A stretch of 64,000 bases of DNA from the NCBI GenBank assembly GCA_910579865.1, contig CAJTXA010000001.1:186001-250000 (forward strand), read 5' to 3'. The notes under the pieces are model-generated. The model saw only the letters and a program-made list of their open reading frames with translations, had not been told where the DNA came from and ran no database searches. Each line of letters opens with the position of its first letter. The first letter of the stretch is position 1. This DNA is from an uncultured Lachnospiraceae bacterium. Its GTDB lineage: Bacteria; Bacillota; Clostridia; Lachnospirales; Lachnospiraceae. Position numbers and translations under genes: made by a program. Positions 53,169 through 62,217 of the stretch are shown in pieces.

Positions 53169-54212
53169 TTATCCTCTCTTTGCTCCATTATGATAAATCA
53201 AATAGATAAAATAAGGAGCTCCAATCAAAGCTGTTACTACTCCTACTGGAATCTCAGCAGGTGCTGTTACTGTTCTTGCTATTGTATCACAAACTATCAT
53301 AAAAATAGCTCCACCTAATAAAGAAAAAGGAATTAAACTCCGATAATTTGATCCATTTATCATACGCATACAATGTGGTATAATCAATCCAACAAATCCA
53401 ATTACACCACTGACTGAAACACAGGAAGCTACCAAAAAAGAGGACAAAAAGACTACCCTCTTTCTAAGCCGCAATAAATCCACCCCCATACTTTCTGCTG
53501 CATCCTCTCCTGTAAGAAGCAGGTTAAAATCATTTGCCAAAACTTCCAATCCTACTGCACTAATCAATAAACAGATCCCTAAATATCTCACCTTTGTCCA
53601 AGAAGCAGAAGAAAAACTTCCAAGTGTCCACATATAAACTTTCTCTATTCCCTCTCGATTCAATGACATCATAAGAGAAATACAAGCTGAAAGCATAGTA
53701 CTAATTGCTGTTCCAGTCAAAAGCAAATGAACGGCTGGCATCTGTCCTCTAATACAAGTGATTTGATAAACTAAAAAAATCGTAAGCATAGCTCCTAAAA
53801 AAGCACAAACCCCTACTGCCCCTAATCCTAAAAAGCTTGCCTGAATTCCACTAAGAATTGCAATAGTAGCCCCAATTGCCGCACCAGAAGAAACACCAAG
53901 TACATGTGGATCTGCAAGTGGATTTCGAAATAATCCTTGAAAAACAGCCCCTGTTAAAGAAAGCCCTGCCCCAACAAAACCAGCCAGCAAAATACGTGGC
54001 AAACGAACTTGAAATAAAATTGTTTGATATACTTCTTTTAAATCCGAACTATCAATCCACTTGCCAAAAAAAGGAAACTTTGAAAAAAGAAGACGTAAAC
54101 TTTCTCCTGCTGATAAATCAGCAGAACCAACAGAAACAGAGAAAAAAACTGTCAACGGAAGACAAAAAAGAAGTAGTAAAAATTTTTTTATTAATTTATA
54201 TTTGTATTTCAT
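53169..54212 (-). CDS. FecCD family iron-type ABC transporter permease
   Basis: A 347-residue permease with about ten membrane helices. RLPRILLAGFVGAGLSLTGAVFQGLFRNPLADPHVLGVSSGAAIGA is the diagnostic FecCD/BtuC motif, and GLIIPHCMRMINGSNYRSLIP is the cytoplasmic ATPase contact loop. The substrate could be a siderophore, heme or cobalamin. The gene upstream on this strand is secDF, so the substrate-binding lipoprotein must be elsewhere or absent. Confidence 0.92.
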   Translation of the reverse strand: MKYKYKLIKKFLLLLFCLPLTVFFSVSVGSADLSAGESLRLLFSKFPFFGKWIDSSDLKEVYQTILFQVRLPRILLAGFVGAGLSLTGAVFQGLFRNPLADPHVLGVSSGAAIGATIAILSGIQASFLGLGAVGVCAFLGAMLTIFLVYQITCIRGQMPAVHLLLTGTAISTMLSACISLMMSLNREGIEKVYMWTLGSFSSASWTKVRYLGICLLISAVGLEVLANDFNLLLTGEDAAESMGVDLLRLRKRVVFLSSFLVASCVSVSGVIGFVGLIIPHCMRMINGSNYRSLIPFSLLGGAIFMIVCDTIARTVTAPAEIPVGVVTALIGAPYFIYLIYHNGAKRG

Positions 54213-54403
54213 TTGTTTTCTTTTTCTTTCTATTTTTTACTGTTATTTTCATTCTTTTTTATTATCTATAGAATGGATTTTTTGGAAAATACTAATCTAT
54301 TTAAAAAATGAAATCTTCTTTCTTTTGATAGACTTAGTATATTCCACAATCCTTCTATTAAGCTAGTATCTTTAATCGACTACTAAAGCTTAAAATAAAA
54401 TTT

Positions 54404-56557
54404 TTATCCATTTTTCTTTCGAAACTTCTTAGACATTACCATCCATAAAGAACCTGTAATGCAGACAGAAGAATATGCTCCACATAAAATTCCTACCATA
54501 AGAGGCAAAGCAAATTCCTTTATTGAAGCAACTCCTAATACATACAAAAATAGTACCATAACAAATGTCGTAAGTGATGTATAAATACTTCTAGTCAAAG
54601 TCTGTGTAATACTGGTGTTTACAATTTCCTCTATTTCCTTTGTCTTCATCACTTCTAGATTCTCTCGAATTCGGTCAAATATTACAATGGTTGCATTAAT
54701 TGAATATCCTACAATAGTCAACATACAAGCAATAAACGTATTTCCTACTGCTGTTTTAGAAAGTGCATAAAATCCAAATACAATCAATACATCATGTACC
54801 AAAGCAATTACTGCACTAGTAGCAAAGTTAATATCACTAAATCGTATCCAAATATAAATTAACATCAACACTGTAGCAATGATCACCGCAATCACTGCAT
54901 CAGACTTCATTTCTGAACTAATACTAGGACTAATTGTTTCAGAAGTAATCAAATTAGCATCTACGCCAAACTGCTCCACAAAAACCTTTTCTAAAGCAGC
55001 TCGTGTTTCTTGATTCAACTCCTGTGTCTTTACAATAAACGCAAATTCTCCTTCTACCTTTTGCACTTGAGGCACACTGTCCTTTGTTGTCTCTACGATT
55101 ACTGGAAGTATCTTTTCATTAAATTCTGCCAAACTATAATCCTCTTGGAAAGTAATATTGGTAGAAGTACCACCAGCAAACTCAATACTATAATTTAAAA
55201 TGCTTCCTATTGAAGATTGATTTACAAAAAGGCATACAAATCCAAGTAAAACCAGTGCACCAGAAACCCCAAAAAACAGATGTTTTGGCTTTGTAAATGC
55301 AATTAGCTTTCTTTCTTTTTGTTTTCCATAAAACTTTTCATCCTGAAATCCAACTACATATAAAAATTTCACTGCCAATCTGGTTATAAGCAAAGCTGTA
55401 ATCATAGAAATCACAATACCAAGCATCAAAGTTTGAGCAAAACCACGAATTGTACCAGAGCCTTTTATCATTAAAACGATTGCCGCAATCAACGTAGTTA
55501 CATTTCCATCTACAATTGCTGATGTTGCTTTTTTAAATCCAGTATCAATCGCAGTACGAACTGTTTTTCCTGCTGCAATTTCCTCTTTTACACGAGCAAA
55601 AATAATTACATTTGCATCAACAGCCATACCAATTGACAAAATAATTCCAGCAATACCAGGCAAAGTCAGTGTAAAATCAAATCCATTTAAAAGTCCAAGT
55701 TCTAATCCAATATACAAAATAAGTGCAATTCCAGAAGCCACTCCACCAATTCGATAAACACAAACTAAAAAAACGAGAATTGCCAAAAGTCCAAGAAATC
55801 CAGCAAATAAACTAGTCGAAATTGCCTCTTGTCCAAGTTTTGCACCCACCACATTGGATCGCAACTCTTTTAATTCCAAAGGCAGGGAACCAATTCGAAT
55901 CGTAGAAGCTAAATTTGTTGCTGCCTCATAGCTTTCCATTCCCTGAATTACACAGCTTCCATCTGTAATCACAACCTGCACAAGAGGAGCACTGATAATC
56001 GCTCCATCATAAATAATATAAATTGGATCTTGATTCGTTACAGCTGCTTCTGTCGCTTCCCGAAACTTCTGTGCTCCTTCCTCTGTTAAGGTAAGTTGCA
56101 CCATATACTCTCGTACTCCTGTTGTCTGACTATTCTGCGTAACAGCCGAAGCCCCTGCTACATCACTTCCTGTTAAAACCGTATTTCCATCCACATCTAC
56201 AAAGACCAAAGAACCTGGTTTTCCCAATTCCTCCAAAATTGCATTTGCATCTGAAACTCCAGGAATCTCCACATTAATTCGATTGTTTCCTTCCTGATAA
56301 ACATCTGCTTCTGTACTATAATTTTGTACTCGAAGCTGCAGCTTATAAATTGTATCACTTAACTGTTCCTGTGTAAACTCTGTATCTACTACTTCATAAG
56401 TAATACTAACTCCTCCCGCTAAATCTAGCCCAAGCTTAATATTAGCAGCCGATCCTGTCTTAGTTGGTCCAATTCCAACTGCTGCTGTAAAACAAATTCC
56501 AAATGTAATCAGCAACAAAATGATCAAACCAAGCATCCCTTTTTTCTTTTCGTTCAT
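54404..56557 (-). CDS. secDF: SecDF fused protein-export subunit
   Basis: A 717-residue fusion of SecD and SecF, which use the proton gradient to finish protein export through SecYEG. SecD is about residues 1-405 (GLDLAGGVSITYEV near the start, and the LTLPGIAGIILSIGMAVDANVIIFARVKEE membrane motif), SecF from about 420 (IEFAGGTSTNITF, then VGYSINATIVIFDRIREN). About twelve membrane segments. Fused SecDF is frequent in Firmicutes. Confidence 0.95.
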   Translation of the reverse strand: MNEKKKGMLGLIILLLITFGICFTAAVGIGPTKTGSAANIKLGLDLAGGVSITYEVVDTEFTQEQLSDTIYKLQLRVQNYSTEADVYQEGNNRINVEIPGVSDANAILEELGKPGSLVFVDVDGNTVLTGSDVAGASAVTQNSQTTGVREYMVQLTLTEEGAQKFREATEAAVTNQDPIYIIYDGAIISAPLVQVVITDGSCVIQGMESYEAATNLASTIRIGSLPLELKELRSNVVGAKLGQEAISTSLFAGFLGLLAILVFLVCVYRIGGVASGIALILYIGLELGLLNGFDFTLTLPGIAGIILSIGMAVDANVIIFARVKEEIAAGKTVRTAIDTGFKKATSAIVDGNVTTLIAAIVLMIKGSGTIRGFAQTLMLGIVISMITALLITRLAVKFLYVVGFQDEKFYGKQKERKLIAFTKPKHLFFGVSGALVLLGFVCLFVNQSSIGSILNYSIEFAGGTSTNITFQEDYSLAEFNEKILPVIVETTKDSVPQVQKVEGEFAFIVKTQELNQETRAALEKVFVEQFGVDANLITSETISPSISSEMKSDAVIAVIIATVLMLIYIWIRFSDINFATSAVIALVHDVLIVFGFYALSKTAVGNTFIACMLTIVGYSINATIVIFDRIRENLEVMKTKEIEEIVNTSITQTLTRSIYTSLTTFVMVLFLYVLGVASIKEFALPLMVGILCGAYSSVCITGSLWMVMSKKFRKKNG

Positions 56558-56608
56558 TTTTTCTTCCTTTCCATATCTTATTCATATAAGATAATATTCC
56601 CATTCATT

Positions 56609-57967
56609 TTAAACTTCATCCATTAAAGCTGCCTTTATCATAATTGCACATTCCACACGCTTTCTTTCCATCTCACACCCAATTTCATAAACATCTGTAA
56701 TTGTCCTATGAAACTGATAAGAATTTGCAGCACATCCTCCACTGCAATAAAACCGTGCAAAACATTTTTGACACTGCTCTTTTGCATATACATTACATAC
56801 CTTAAACTCATCACAGATTGAACTTTTAACAATCCCTTCTTCTACATTCCCAAGCAAAAACTCTTCTTGTCCTACAAACTGATGGCAAGGATACAGATCT
56901 CCCCAAGGTGTAACAGCCAAATACTCTGTTCCAGATCCACATCCAGATAACCGTTTTGCCACACAAGGCCCCTGTTCTAAATCCAACATAAAATGAAAGA
57001 ACTCAAACCCTCGTCCCTCTTTTTTTCTTTTTATATATTCCAATGCCAATTTATCATACTCTTCAAAAATCTGAGGCAGATCCTCCTTTTGAATGGCATA
57101 CTCCTCCTCTTTTGCTGCCACAACAGGCTCCATAGACAAAAGCTGAAATCCCAAATCAGCATAGTGAATAACATCCTTTGAAAAGTCTAAATTTTTTCTA
57201 GTAAACGTCCCTCTTACATAATAGTTTTTCTGTTTTCGGCTTTCTACAAACTTCTGAAATTTAGGAACCACTAGTTCATAGCTTCCCATTCCTGTTCTAG
57301 TTGGACGCATCCAATCATGTACTTCCTTTCGTCCATCTAAGCTTAAAACTACATTTCCCATCTCTCGATTGCAAAACTCCATTATTTCTTCATTAAGTAA
57401 AACTCCATTTGTAGTCAAGGTAAATCGAAACTTCTTCTGATATGGTTTCTCTAAAGAACGTCCATACTCTACTAGCTGTTTGACTACCTCCCAATTCATA
57501 AGTGGCTCTCCGCCAAAAAAATCTACCTCTAAATTTCTTCGATTTCCAGAATGAGCAATTAAAAAATCAAATGCCTTTTTTCCAACTTCTAAACTCATCA
57601 GTGCCCTTCTGCCATGATATTCTCCCTCTTCTGCAAAGCAGTATCGGCAAGCCAAATTACAATCATGTGCAATATGAAGACAAAGTGCTTTTACTACTGT
57701 TTTTCTCTTTTTAAAATCTATAATATAGTCCTTATAATTATCTTCTGTAAATAGCTGCCCTTGTTCCTTTAATTCTAAAACTTCCTGATAAGCCTCTAAA
57801 ATCTGCTCCTTGTTATAATGTTCTTTTAATTGTTCTACAATTTCTTCTTTTTTATATTGTTCAAATAGAGGAATCACATCATAGACAATCTTATCCACTA
57901 CATGTACGGAGCCACTATTTACATCCAATACAATATAAAATCCATTATTTATATATTGATGAATCAC
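56609..57967 (-). CDS. scfB: SCIFF peptide radical SAM maturase
   Basis: Radical SAM/SPASM enzyme that makes thioether links between cysteines and neighbouring residues of the SCIFF peptide. The N-terminal part (IHQYINNGFYIVLDVNSGSVHVVD) is a precursor-binding domain, the radical SAM site is CNLACRYCFAEEG, and the C-terminal SPASM/auxiliary cluster region includes GCGSGTEYLAVTPWGDLYPCH and CQKCFARFYCSGGC. The GTG at 57967 is chosen as the start (452 residues): AAGGAGG lies seven bases upstream and the family usually begins IHQY; the ATG 39 bases earlier has no site. Confidence 0.95.
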   Translation of the reverse strand: MIHQYINNGFYIVLDVNSGSVHVVDKIVYDVIPLFEQYKKEEIVEQLKEHYNKEQILEAYQEVLELKEQGQLFTEDNYKDYIIDFKKRKTVVKALCLHIAHDCNLACRYCFAEEGEYHGRRALMSLEVGKKAFDFLIAHSGNRRNLEVDFFGGEPLMNWEVVKQLVEYGRSLEKPYQKKFRFTLTTNGVLLNEEIMEFCNREMGNVVLSLDGRKEVHDWMRPTRTGMGSYELVVPKFQKFVESRKQKNYYVRGTFTRKNLDFSKDVIHYADLGFQLLSMEPVVAAKEEEYAIQKEDLPQIFEEYDKLALEYIKRKKEGRGFEFFHFMLDLEQGPCVAKRLSGCGSGTEYLAVTPWGDLYPCHQFVGQEEFLLGNVEEGIVKSSICDEFKVCNVYAKEQCQKCFARFYCSGGCAANSYQFHRTITDVYEIGCEMERKRVECAIMIKAALMDEV

Positions 57968-58024
57968 AAATTTCCTCCTTTTCTTCTGTTTCAACTTAAA
58001 TCTCATACTCTACAAAGGAATAAA

Positions 58025-58044
58025 GCAGCGGCTTTCGCCGCTGC
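58025..58044 (-). terminator. GNRA-capped hairpin between scfA and scfB
   Basis: GCAGCGGC and GCCGCTGC form a perfect 8-bp stem capped by a GAAA tetraloop on the - strand, followed by TTTATT. It is likely a leaky terminator or RNA stabiliser that makes more peptide than enzyme. Confidence 0.65.
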
Positions 58045-58050
58045 CAATCC

Positions 58051-58191
58051 CTATTTGTTTTCACAGCTCTGATTTCCAACTGTACAAGAAGTCTTACAAG
58101 CAGACTGACAAGAGGTCTGACATTCTCCACAGCCCCCTTTTTTCATACTTTCCTTTAAGGTTCTTGTAGTAAGAGTTTTAATATGCTTCAT
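58051..58191 (-). CDS. scfA: SCIFF (six cysteines in forty-five residues) peptide
   Basis: A 46-residue peptide starting MKHIKTLTTRTLKES and carrying six cysteines at positions 21, 24, 28, 32, 36 and 43 in a Gly/Ser/Thr-rich tail. This is the substrate of the radical SAM maturase directly downstream; the leader part is bound by the enzyme and the cysteines become thioether-linked. SCIFF is almost universal in Clostridia and its role is not established. AGGAGG lies seven bases before the ATG. Confidence 0.95.
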   Translation of the reverse strand: MKHIKTLTTRTLKESMKKGGCGECQTSCQSACKTSCTVGNQSCENK

Positions 58192-58260
58192 TGTTCTTAC
58201 CTCCTAGTTATCATACTTTGGTGATTATAACACAAGTATTCCCATTTGAAAAGTACTTTT

Positions 58261-58620
58261 TTAACTAAGCATCCCTCCAACTAATCCACCTGCTAAACAA
58301 AGTAAAAATGCAATTACAGAAGTCTGGATTTCCATATAAAATCCTTTATGTATTAGAATCGATACCCCAGAAATAACCGCAAAATAAGAAATCCCAGTAA
58401 TGGTTCCCCATAAAAATTTTTTGCTTCCTGCTGCTTTTCCAATAAATAAACCACCAATTAAATTTACTACTACATAGATCATCCGCACACAAAGAAGCGT
58501 TGCTTTTTCTGACAATCCTACTCGATAAAGTAATACTGTTACTAACAAAAGAAGAAGTGCAGTAAGCACATATTCTAGTAGTACTACCTTCCCGATTCGT
58601 ATTATCGTATTCCATTTCAT
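58261..58620 (-). CDS. TIGR04086-type small membrane protein next to SCIFF
   Basis: A 119-residue protein with four membrane helices (LEYVLTALLLLLVTVLLY, MIYVVVNLIGGLFIGKAAG, LWGTITGISYFAVISGVSIL and a C-terminal FLLCLAGGLVGGML). It matches the TIGR04086 family that I associate with clostridial SCIFF or yajC neighbourhoods; function unknown. The ATG at 58620 has AAGGAGG nine bases upstream; an in-frame ATG 24 bases earlier is rejected. It lies 69 bases upstream of scfA. Confidence 0.75.
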   Translation of the reverse strand: MKWNTIIRIGKVVLLEYVLTALLLLLVTVLLYRVGLSEKATLLCVRMIYVVVNLIGGLFIGKAAGSKKFLWGTITGISYFAVISGVSILIHKGFYMEIQTSVIAFLLCLAGGLVGGMLS

Positions 58621-58823
58621 CTGTTTTCCTCCTTTTCTATCCATTGATTTTATTTGTACTATACTATGTTATTTCTAAAATCTTTATGAATCTCTTTTCT
58701 GTCTACTTGACAAGTATCCATCTCTATTGTAGTATTAAAATCGTTACCTGCAGTTATAGACAGAAATTTACATCTGCAAATAACTGTTAAATTTTTACAT
58801 ATTAAAAAAGGAGTTGGTTTTTT

Positions 58824-60104
58824 TTGGATTCGAGTGCCGTCACTCAGCTAGTTATTTTACTTATTTTAATCAGTTTATCTGCATTTTTCTCTTGTTCAGA
58901 AACTGCACTAACTACAGTAAACAAAATTCGTATTCGTGCACTTATCGAGGAAGGGAATAAACGTGCTGTCATCTTAAATCAGGTTACTGAAAATTCTGGT
59001 AAGATGCTTAGTGCGATTCTAATTGGAAACAATATTGTTAATATCTCTGCCTCCTCTCTTGCCACGGTTCTTGCAACCCGATTGCTTGGAAATGCAGGAG
59101 TTGGTATAGCAACTGGAGTTCTAACAATTTTAATTCTAATATTTGGTGAAATTACACCAAAAACATTAGCTACGATTCATGCTGAGAAAATTTCTCTTTT
59201 TGTTGGACCTATTTTTTATGGACTTATGTTTCTTCTTACACCGATTATCTTTTTAGTTAACAAACTTTCTACAGGGCTTTTACTGTTATTGCGTGTTAAT
59301 CCAAATGATAAAATAGCAACTATTACAGAAACAGAACTTCGTACTTTAGTTGATGTTAGCCATGAAGAAGGGGTTTTGGAAACAGAAGAACATGAAATCA
59401 TCAGTAATCTTTTTGATTTCGGTGATGCAAGGGCAAAAGACGTAATGGTACCCCGTATTGATATGACCATGCTTGAGGTATCTGCTTCTTATGAAGAACT
59501 TCTTTCTACCTTTGAAGAATTTCGATTTACTCGTATTCCTATCTATGAAGAAACAACAGATAATGTAATTGGTATTATCAACATGAAAGATGTTCTGTTA
59601 TTTCCAAAAGGAGAGTCCTTTTCTATTCGCAGCATTTTAAGAGAAAGTTATTTTACTTATGAAACCAAAAAAATTTCTGAACTTATGTTAGAAATGCGGA
59701 AAGCATCTGTTAATATTGTAATCGTATTAGACGAATATGGTGTAACCGCAGGACTAATTACCTTAGAAGATTTATTAGAAGAAATTGTTGGTGATATACG
59801 AGACGAATTTGATGAGGATGAGGATGAAGAAATTTCTCTTTTAAGCGATGGTAGCTATCAGATCGATGGACAGATTAAACTGGATGAGGTAAACGATTTA
59901 CTAGATATCCATTTAAAATCAGATGACTATGATTCTATTGGCGGTTATATTATTGAAACATTAGATCGCCTACCAGAAGTCAATGATTCTATCCATGTAT
60001 ATGGATATACTTTTATTGTTGATTCCTTAGATAAAAATCGTATTGAAAAGGTTCGTATTAAAAAAGAAGATATCCCAGAAATAGAAGAAGCAATTGCAAA
60101 ATAA
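58824..60104 (+). CDS. hemolysin family (CNNM/CorB-type) protein with CBS pair, TTG start
   Basis: A 426-residue protein: an N-terminal DUF21/CNNM membrane domain (about residues 1-190; SLSAFFSCSETALTTVNKIRIR, GNNIVNISASSLATVLA, FGEITPKTLA), a pair of CBS domains (MVPRIDMTMLEVSA and the second starting YFTYETKKISELML), and a C-terminal CorC/HlyC domain (DGSYQIDGQIKLDEVNDLL). Related proteins move magnesium or other divalent cations; hemolysis is only historical. The best start is TTG at 58824 with GGAG ten bases upstream; no ATG precedes it. Confidence 0.9.
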   Translation: MDSSAVTQLVILLILISLSAFFSCSETALTTVNKIRIRALIEEGNKRAVILNQVTENSGKMLSAILIGNNIVNISASSLATVLATRLLGNAGVGIATGVLTILILIFGEITPKTLATIHAEKISLFVGPIFYGLMFLLTPIIFLVNKLSTGLLLLLRVNPNDKIATITETELRTLVDVSHEEGVLETEEHEIISNLFDFGDARAKDVMVPRIDMTMLEVSASYEELLSTFEEFRFTRIPIYEETTDNVIGIINMKDVLLFPKGESFSIRSILRESYFTYETKKISELMLEMRKASVNIVIVLDEYGVTAGLITLEDLLEEIVGDIRDEFDEDEDEEISLLSDGSYQIDGQIKLDEVNDLLDIHLKSDDYDSIGGYIIETLDRLPEVNDSIHVYGYTFIVDSLDKNRIEKVRIKKEDIPEIEEAIAK

Positions 60105-60121
60105 AATTTTATATCTTTGTC

Positions 60122-60161
60122 AAAAGACCAGTCAAAATATCTATTATTTGACTGGTCTTTT
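60122..60161 (+). terminator. terminator after the CBS-domain gene
   Basis: AAAAGACCAGTCAAA pairs perfectly with TTTGACTGGTCTTTT (15 bp, ten-base loop), followed by CTCTTT. The remaining bases to 60346 hold no gene. Confidence 0.85.
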
Positions 60162-60346
60162 CTCTTTGAAAACAATCCTAAAAAATACTTTACAAACTGT
60201 TTTTTAGAGGTTATACTAGAGTTATCTTAATTATCATATTTATCGTGATTCTTTTTATCAAATCATTTCTTACTAAATGTAATCTATAAAAATCCATATC
60301 GCTATTTACAAGAAAAATATTACCAATAAGAAAGGAGTACTAATAT

Positions 60347-60796
60347 ATGGAAAATAGCTTAAAAGGCTTGTTATTAGCGGCTGGAACGATTATTACATGC
60401 ATTATTATTTCCCTTGGATTTTATATTGCCAGAGAGGCGAAAGACACTGCAGCTACTGGAGCAGGACAAATTAATGCCTTAAATGCAGAATTTAGTGAAA
60501 ATAGTAAAACTATTTATGATGGTACAGAAGTTTCTGGAAATGAAGTATTAAATGCACTTCGAAAATACAATGGAGAAACTTTTGGCATCAAAGTAGAAAC
60601 AAAAAAGAACAGTAGTTACTATGGTTATAATTTTGACGACGAAACAGGTGAACTTGGAAAAACTTCTTCTAGTGACTATCTAGAAGCCAAAAAAGAAGAT
60701 AGTAAAAATTATATTAATCCCAACGGGCGATTTCAAGGTACCATTATTCGGGATTGTAATGGTACCATTACAGGACTTATCTTTGTACAACAGTAG
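60347..60796 (+). CDS. pilin-like N-terminally anchored protein
   Basis: A 149-residue protein with one N-terminal membrane helix (LLLAAGTIITCIIISLGFYIAREA, about residues 8-31) directly followed by a helix and an extracellular beta-rich tail with a GTEVSGNEVLNALRKY segment and a C-terminal GTITGLIFVQ strand. That layout resembles pilins or pseudopilins, although no clear prepilin peptidase site (Gly before a helix starting with Phe or Met and Glu at +5) can be shown. I recognise the type from Lachnospiraceae but know no function. AAAGGAG lies eight bases before the ATG; first of a four-gene unit. Confidence 0.6.
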   Translation: MENSLKGLLLAAGTIITCIIISLGFYIAREAKDTAATGAGQINALNAEFSENSKTIYDGTEVSGNEVLNALRKYNGETFGIKVETKKNSSYYGYNFDDETGELGKTSSSDYLEAKKEDSKNYINPNGRFQGTIIRDCNGTITGLIFVQQ

Positions 60797-60804
60797 GTGA
60801 GCAT

Positions 60805-60969
60805 ATGGAACAAATAGAAGAAGGTCTTTTCTTTGCAGCAGCTATATTTTTATTTTGTTTCGCACTATCTTGTCTTTTTACAGAACAACAAATTTTATTA
60901 AAACTAGGTGAAAATATATATAAAAATTATCACCAGGAAACAGTTATCGAGGAACTATGGTATGAATGA
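60805..60969 (+). CDS. 54-residue single-helix membrane protein
   Basis: A very small protein: a short acidic start (MEQIEEG), one membrane helix (LFFAAAIFLFCFALSCLF) and a polar tail of about 28 residues. It starts eight bases after the previous stop, with AGGTGA in front, and ends inside the start of the next gene (ATGAATGA overlap of eight bases). Tight packing makes it likely to be a true gene of the pilin-like operon. Not recognised. Confidence 0.6.
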   Translation: MEQIEEGLFFAAAIFLFCFALSCLFTEQQILLKLGENIYKNYHQETVIEELWYE

Positions 60970-61456
60970 TACATTTGGAAAAATTCTTTCTATATGGATT
61001 GGATGTGTCTTATTGTTTTTATTACCAATCTCCTTTTATGCTGGAGAACAAGATCGAATGGAAAAATTATACCTTTTAACGGAAACCTCTTACTTTGTTG
61101 ATTCTGTACGAAATACTGGAATTTTAACAACTGCTGCATTGGAACAATTTGAAAAAAAACTCTCTCTTTTAAGTGGTCTTTATCAAATTGAAATGGAACA
61201 TGCAAGTTCTATCTATACAAAACCTCAAAAAGAATATACGATACAATTGGATTGTTACTATACCAAACAAATTTTAGAGCAGCTAAAAACAACAGGAGAA
61301 TACCGATTCTTTCAAGGTGATTTTTTTAAAGTTTCTATTGTAGAACGAAAAAATGGATTCGGAAAAAGAATACAAAATCTATTTTTAGGAAATGAAGGAT
61401 TTTCAGAGGGAGTCGTTACTTATTATGGAGGAATGATTCGTTGTGAAATGGAATGA
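60962..61456 (+). CDS. N-terminally anchored hypothetical protein of the pilin-like operon
   Basis: A 164-residue protein with an N-terminal membrane helix (ILSIWIGCVLLFLLPISFYAG), then a helical segment with conserved-looking VDSVRNTGILTTAALEQFEKKLSLL and a beta-rich end (YTIQLDCYYTKQILEQL). The early domain is similar in style to TadE/TadG-like or minor pilin proteins. The ATG at 60962 overlaps the previous stop; AGGAA lies nine bases upstream. Function unknown. Confidence 0.65.
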   Translation: MNDTFGKILSIWIGCVLLFLLPISFYAGEQDRMEKLYLLTETSYFVDSVRNTGILTTAALEQFEKKLSLLSGLYQIEMEHASSIYTKPQKEYTIQLDCYYTKQILEQLKTTGEYRFFQGDFFKVSIVERKNGFGKRIQNLFLGNEGFSEGVVTYYGGMIRCEME

Positions 61457-62087
61457 TTTTACTTTGCTTTTTTTATGGATATTTTTGGCTTGTATTACAT
61501 TATTATTTTGGCAAAATAAATTAACAGAAGAATTGCTCTATCAAAAACTTCTGCTTGATCGCAATCTTGATACAATTGTAGAAGATTGCCTTTATGCTTC
61601 GATTGAAGGAATACAGACTGATTTTGAACCAATTATCCATACAGATTGTCTACTTAAAACTTTTGAGCAGGAAAAAAATTGGATTCTTAAAAATGTAGAG
61701 GTTCCTCTTTTATATCTAATTGAAAAAGAACAAGCCTCTCTCTATTCGATTTCCGAAGAAAAATGGAATCGATATCCCATTATAGGATATGATAGGAATT
61801 GTGACACTTATACTAATATTGATACACTTACTCTTACAGAAACCATCCAACGTACTGACGAAATACAAGAAATTTTAATGAAAACACTTCACAAAGAATG
61901 GAATCGAATTAATATGAAAAAACAATACCAAATTTCCTTTCCTTATATTGAACAAAAAGGTGAGGCTCATAAATTGGAGAAGACAGGACTTTGGTATTTC
62001 TTTTCTAGTAAAAATTATCGTGCAAATGGGAAAACATTTGATTTTTTCACTCATTCAGGAGCTAGATGTAATAGAAAACAAAATTAA
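61443..62087 (+). CDS. N-terminally anchored hypothetical protein, GTG start
   Basis: A 214-residue protein with an N-terminal membrane helix (LLFLWIFLACITLLFW) and a long polar domain with many Glu, Asp and Tyr; cysteines at about 50, 69 and 120 could pair outside the cell. It starts with GTG, 14 bases inside the previous gene, with GGAGG about ten bases upstream. It is the last gene of the four and is followed by a strong terminator. Not recognised; probably part of the same cell-surface structure. Confidence 0.6.
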   Translation: MKWNDFTLLFLWIFLACITLLFWQNKLTEELLYQKLLLDRNLDTIVEDCLYASIEGIQTDFEPIIHTDCLLKTFEQEKNWILKNVEVPLLYLIEKEQASLYSISEEKWNRYPIIGYDRNCDTYTNIDTLTLTETIQRTDEIQEILMKTLHKEWNRINMKKQYQISFPYIEQKGEAHKLEKTGLWYFFSSKNYRANGKTFDFFTHSGARCNRKQN

Positions 62088-62094
62088 CTTTCTT

Positions 62095-62121
62095 CCGGAA
62101 GCTGCTTTTCAGCTTCCGGAT
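62095..62121 (+). terminator. terminator of the pilin-like operon
   Basis: TCCGGAAGCTG pairs perfectly with CAGCTTCCGGA over 11 bases with a five-base loop, then TTTTCT, seven bases after the last stop. Confidence 0.9.
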
Positions 62122-62152
62122 TTTCTATTAAATAAGAAGGTAAAATTTTCAT

Positions 62153-62181
62153 TGATGAAACAAATAATCTATGTTACTATA
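62153..62181 (+). promoter_or_regulatory. promoter of the NiaR-type regulator
   Basis: TTGATG (62153-62158) and TACTAT (62176-62181), 17-base spacer, about 36 bases before the start codon. Confidence 0.55.
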
Positions 62182-62217
62182 AAATGGAGTATTATTTTCT
62201 AAGAAAGGATTTTCGTT

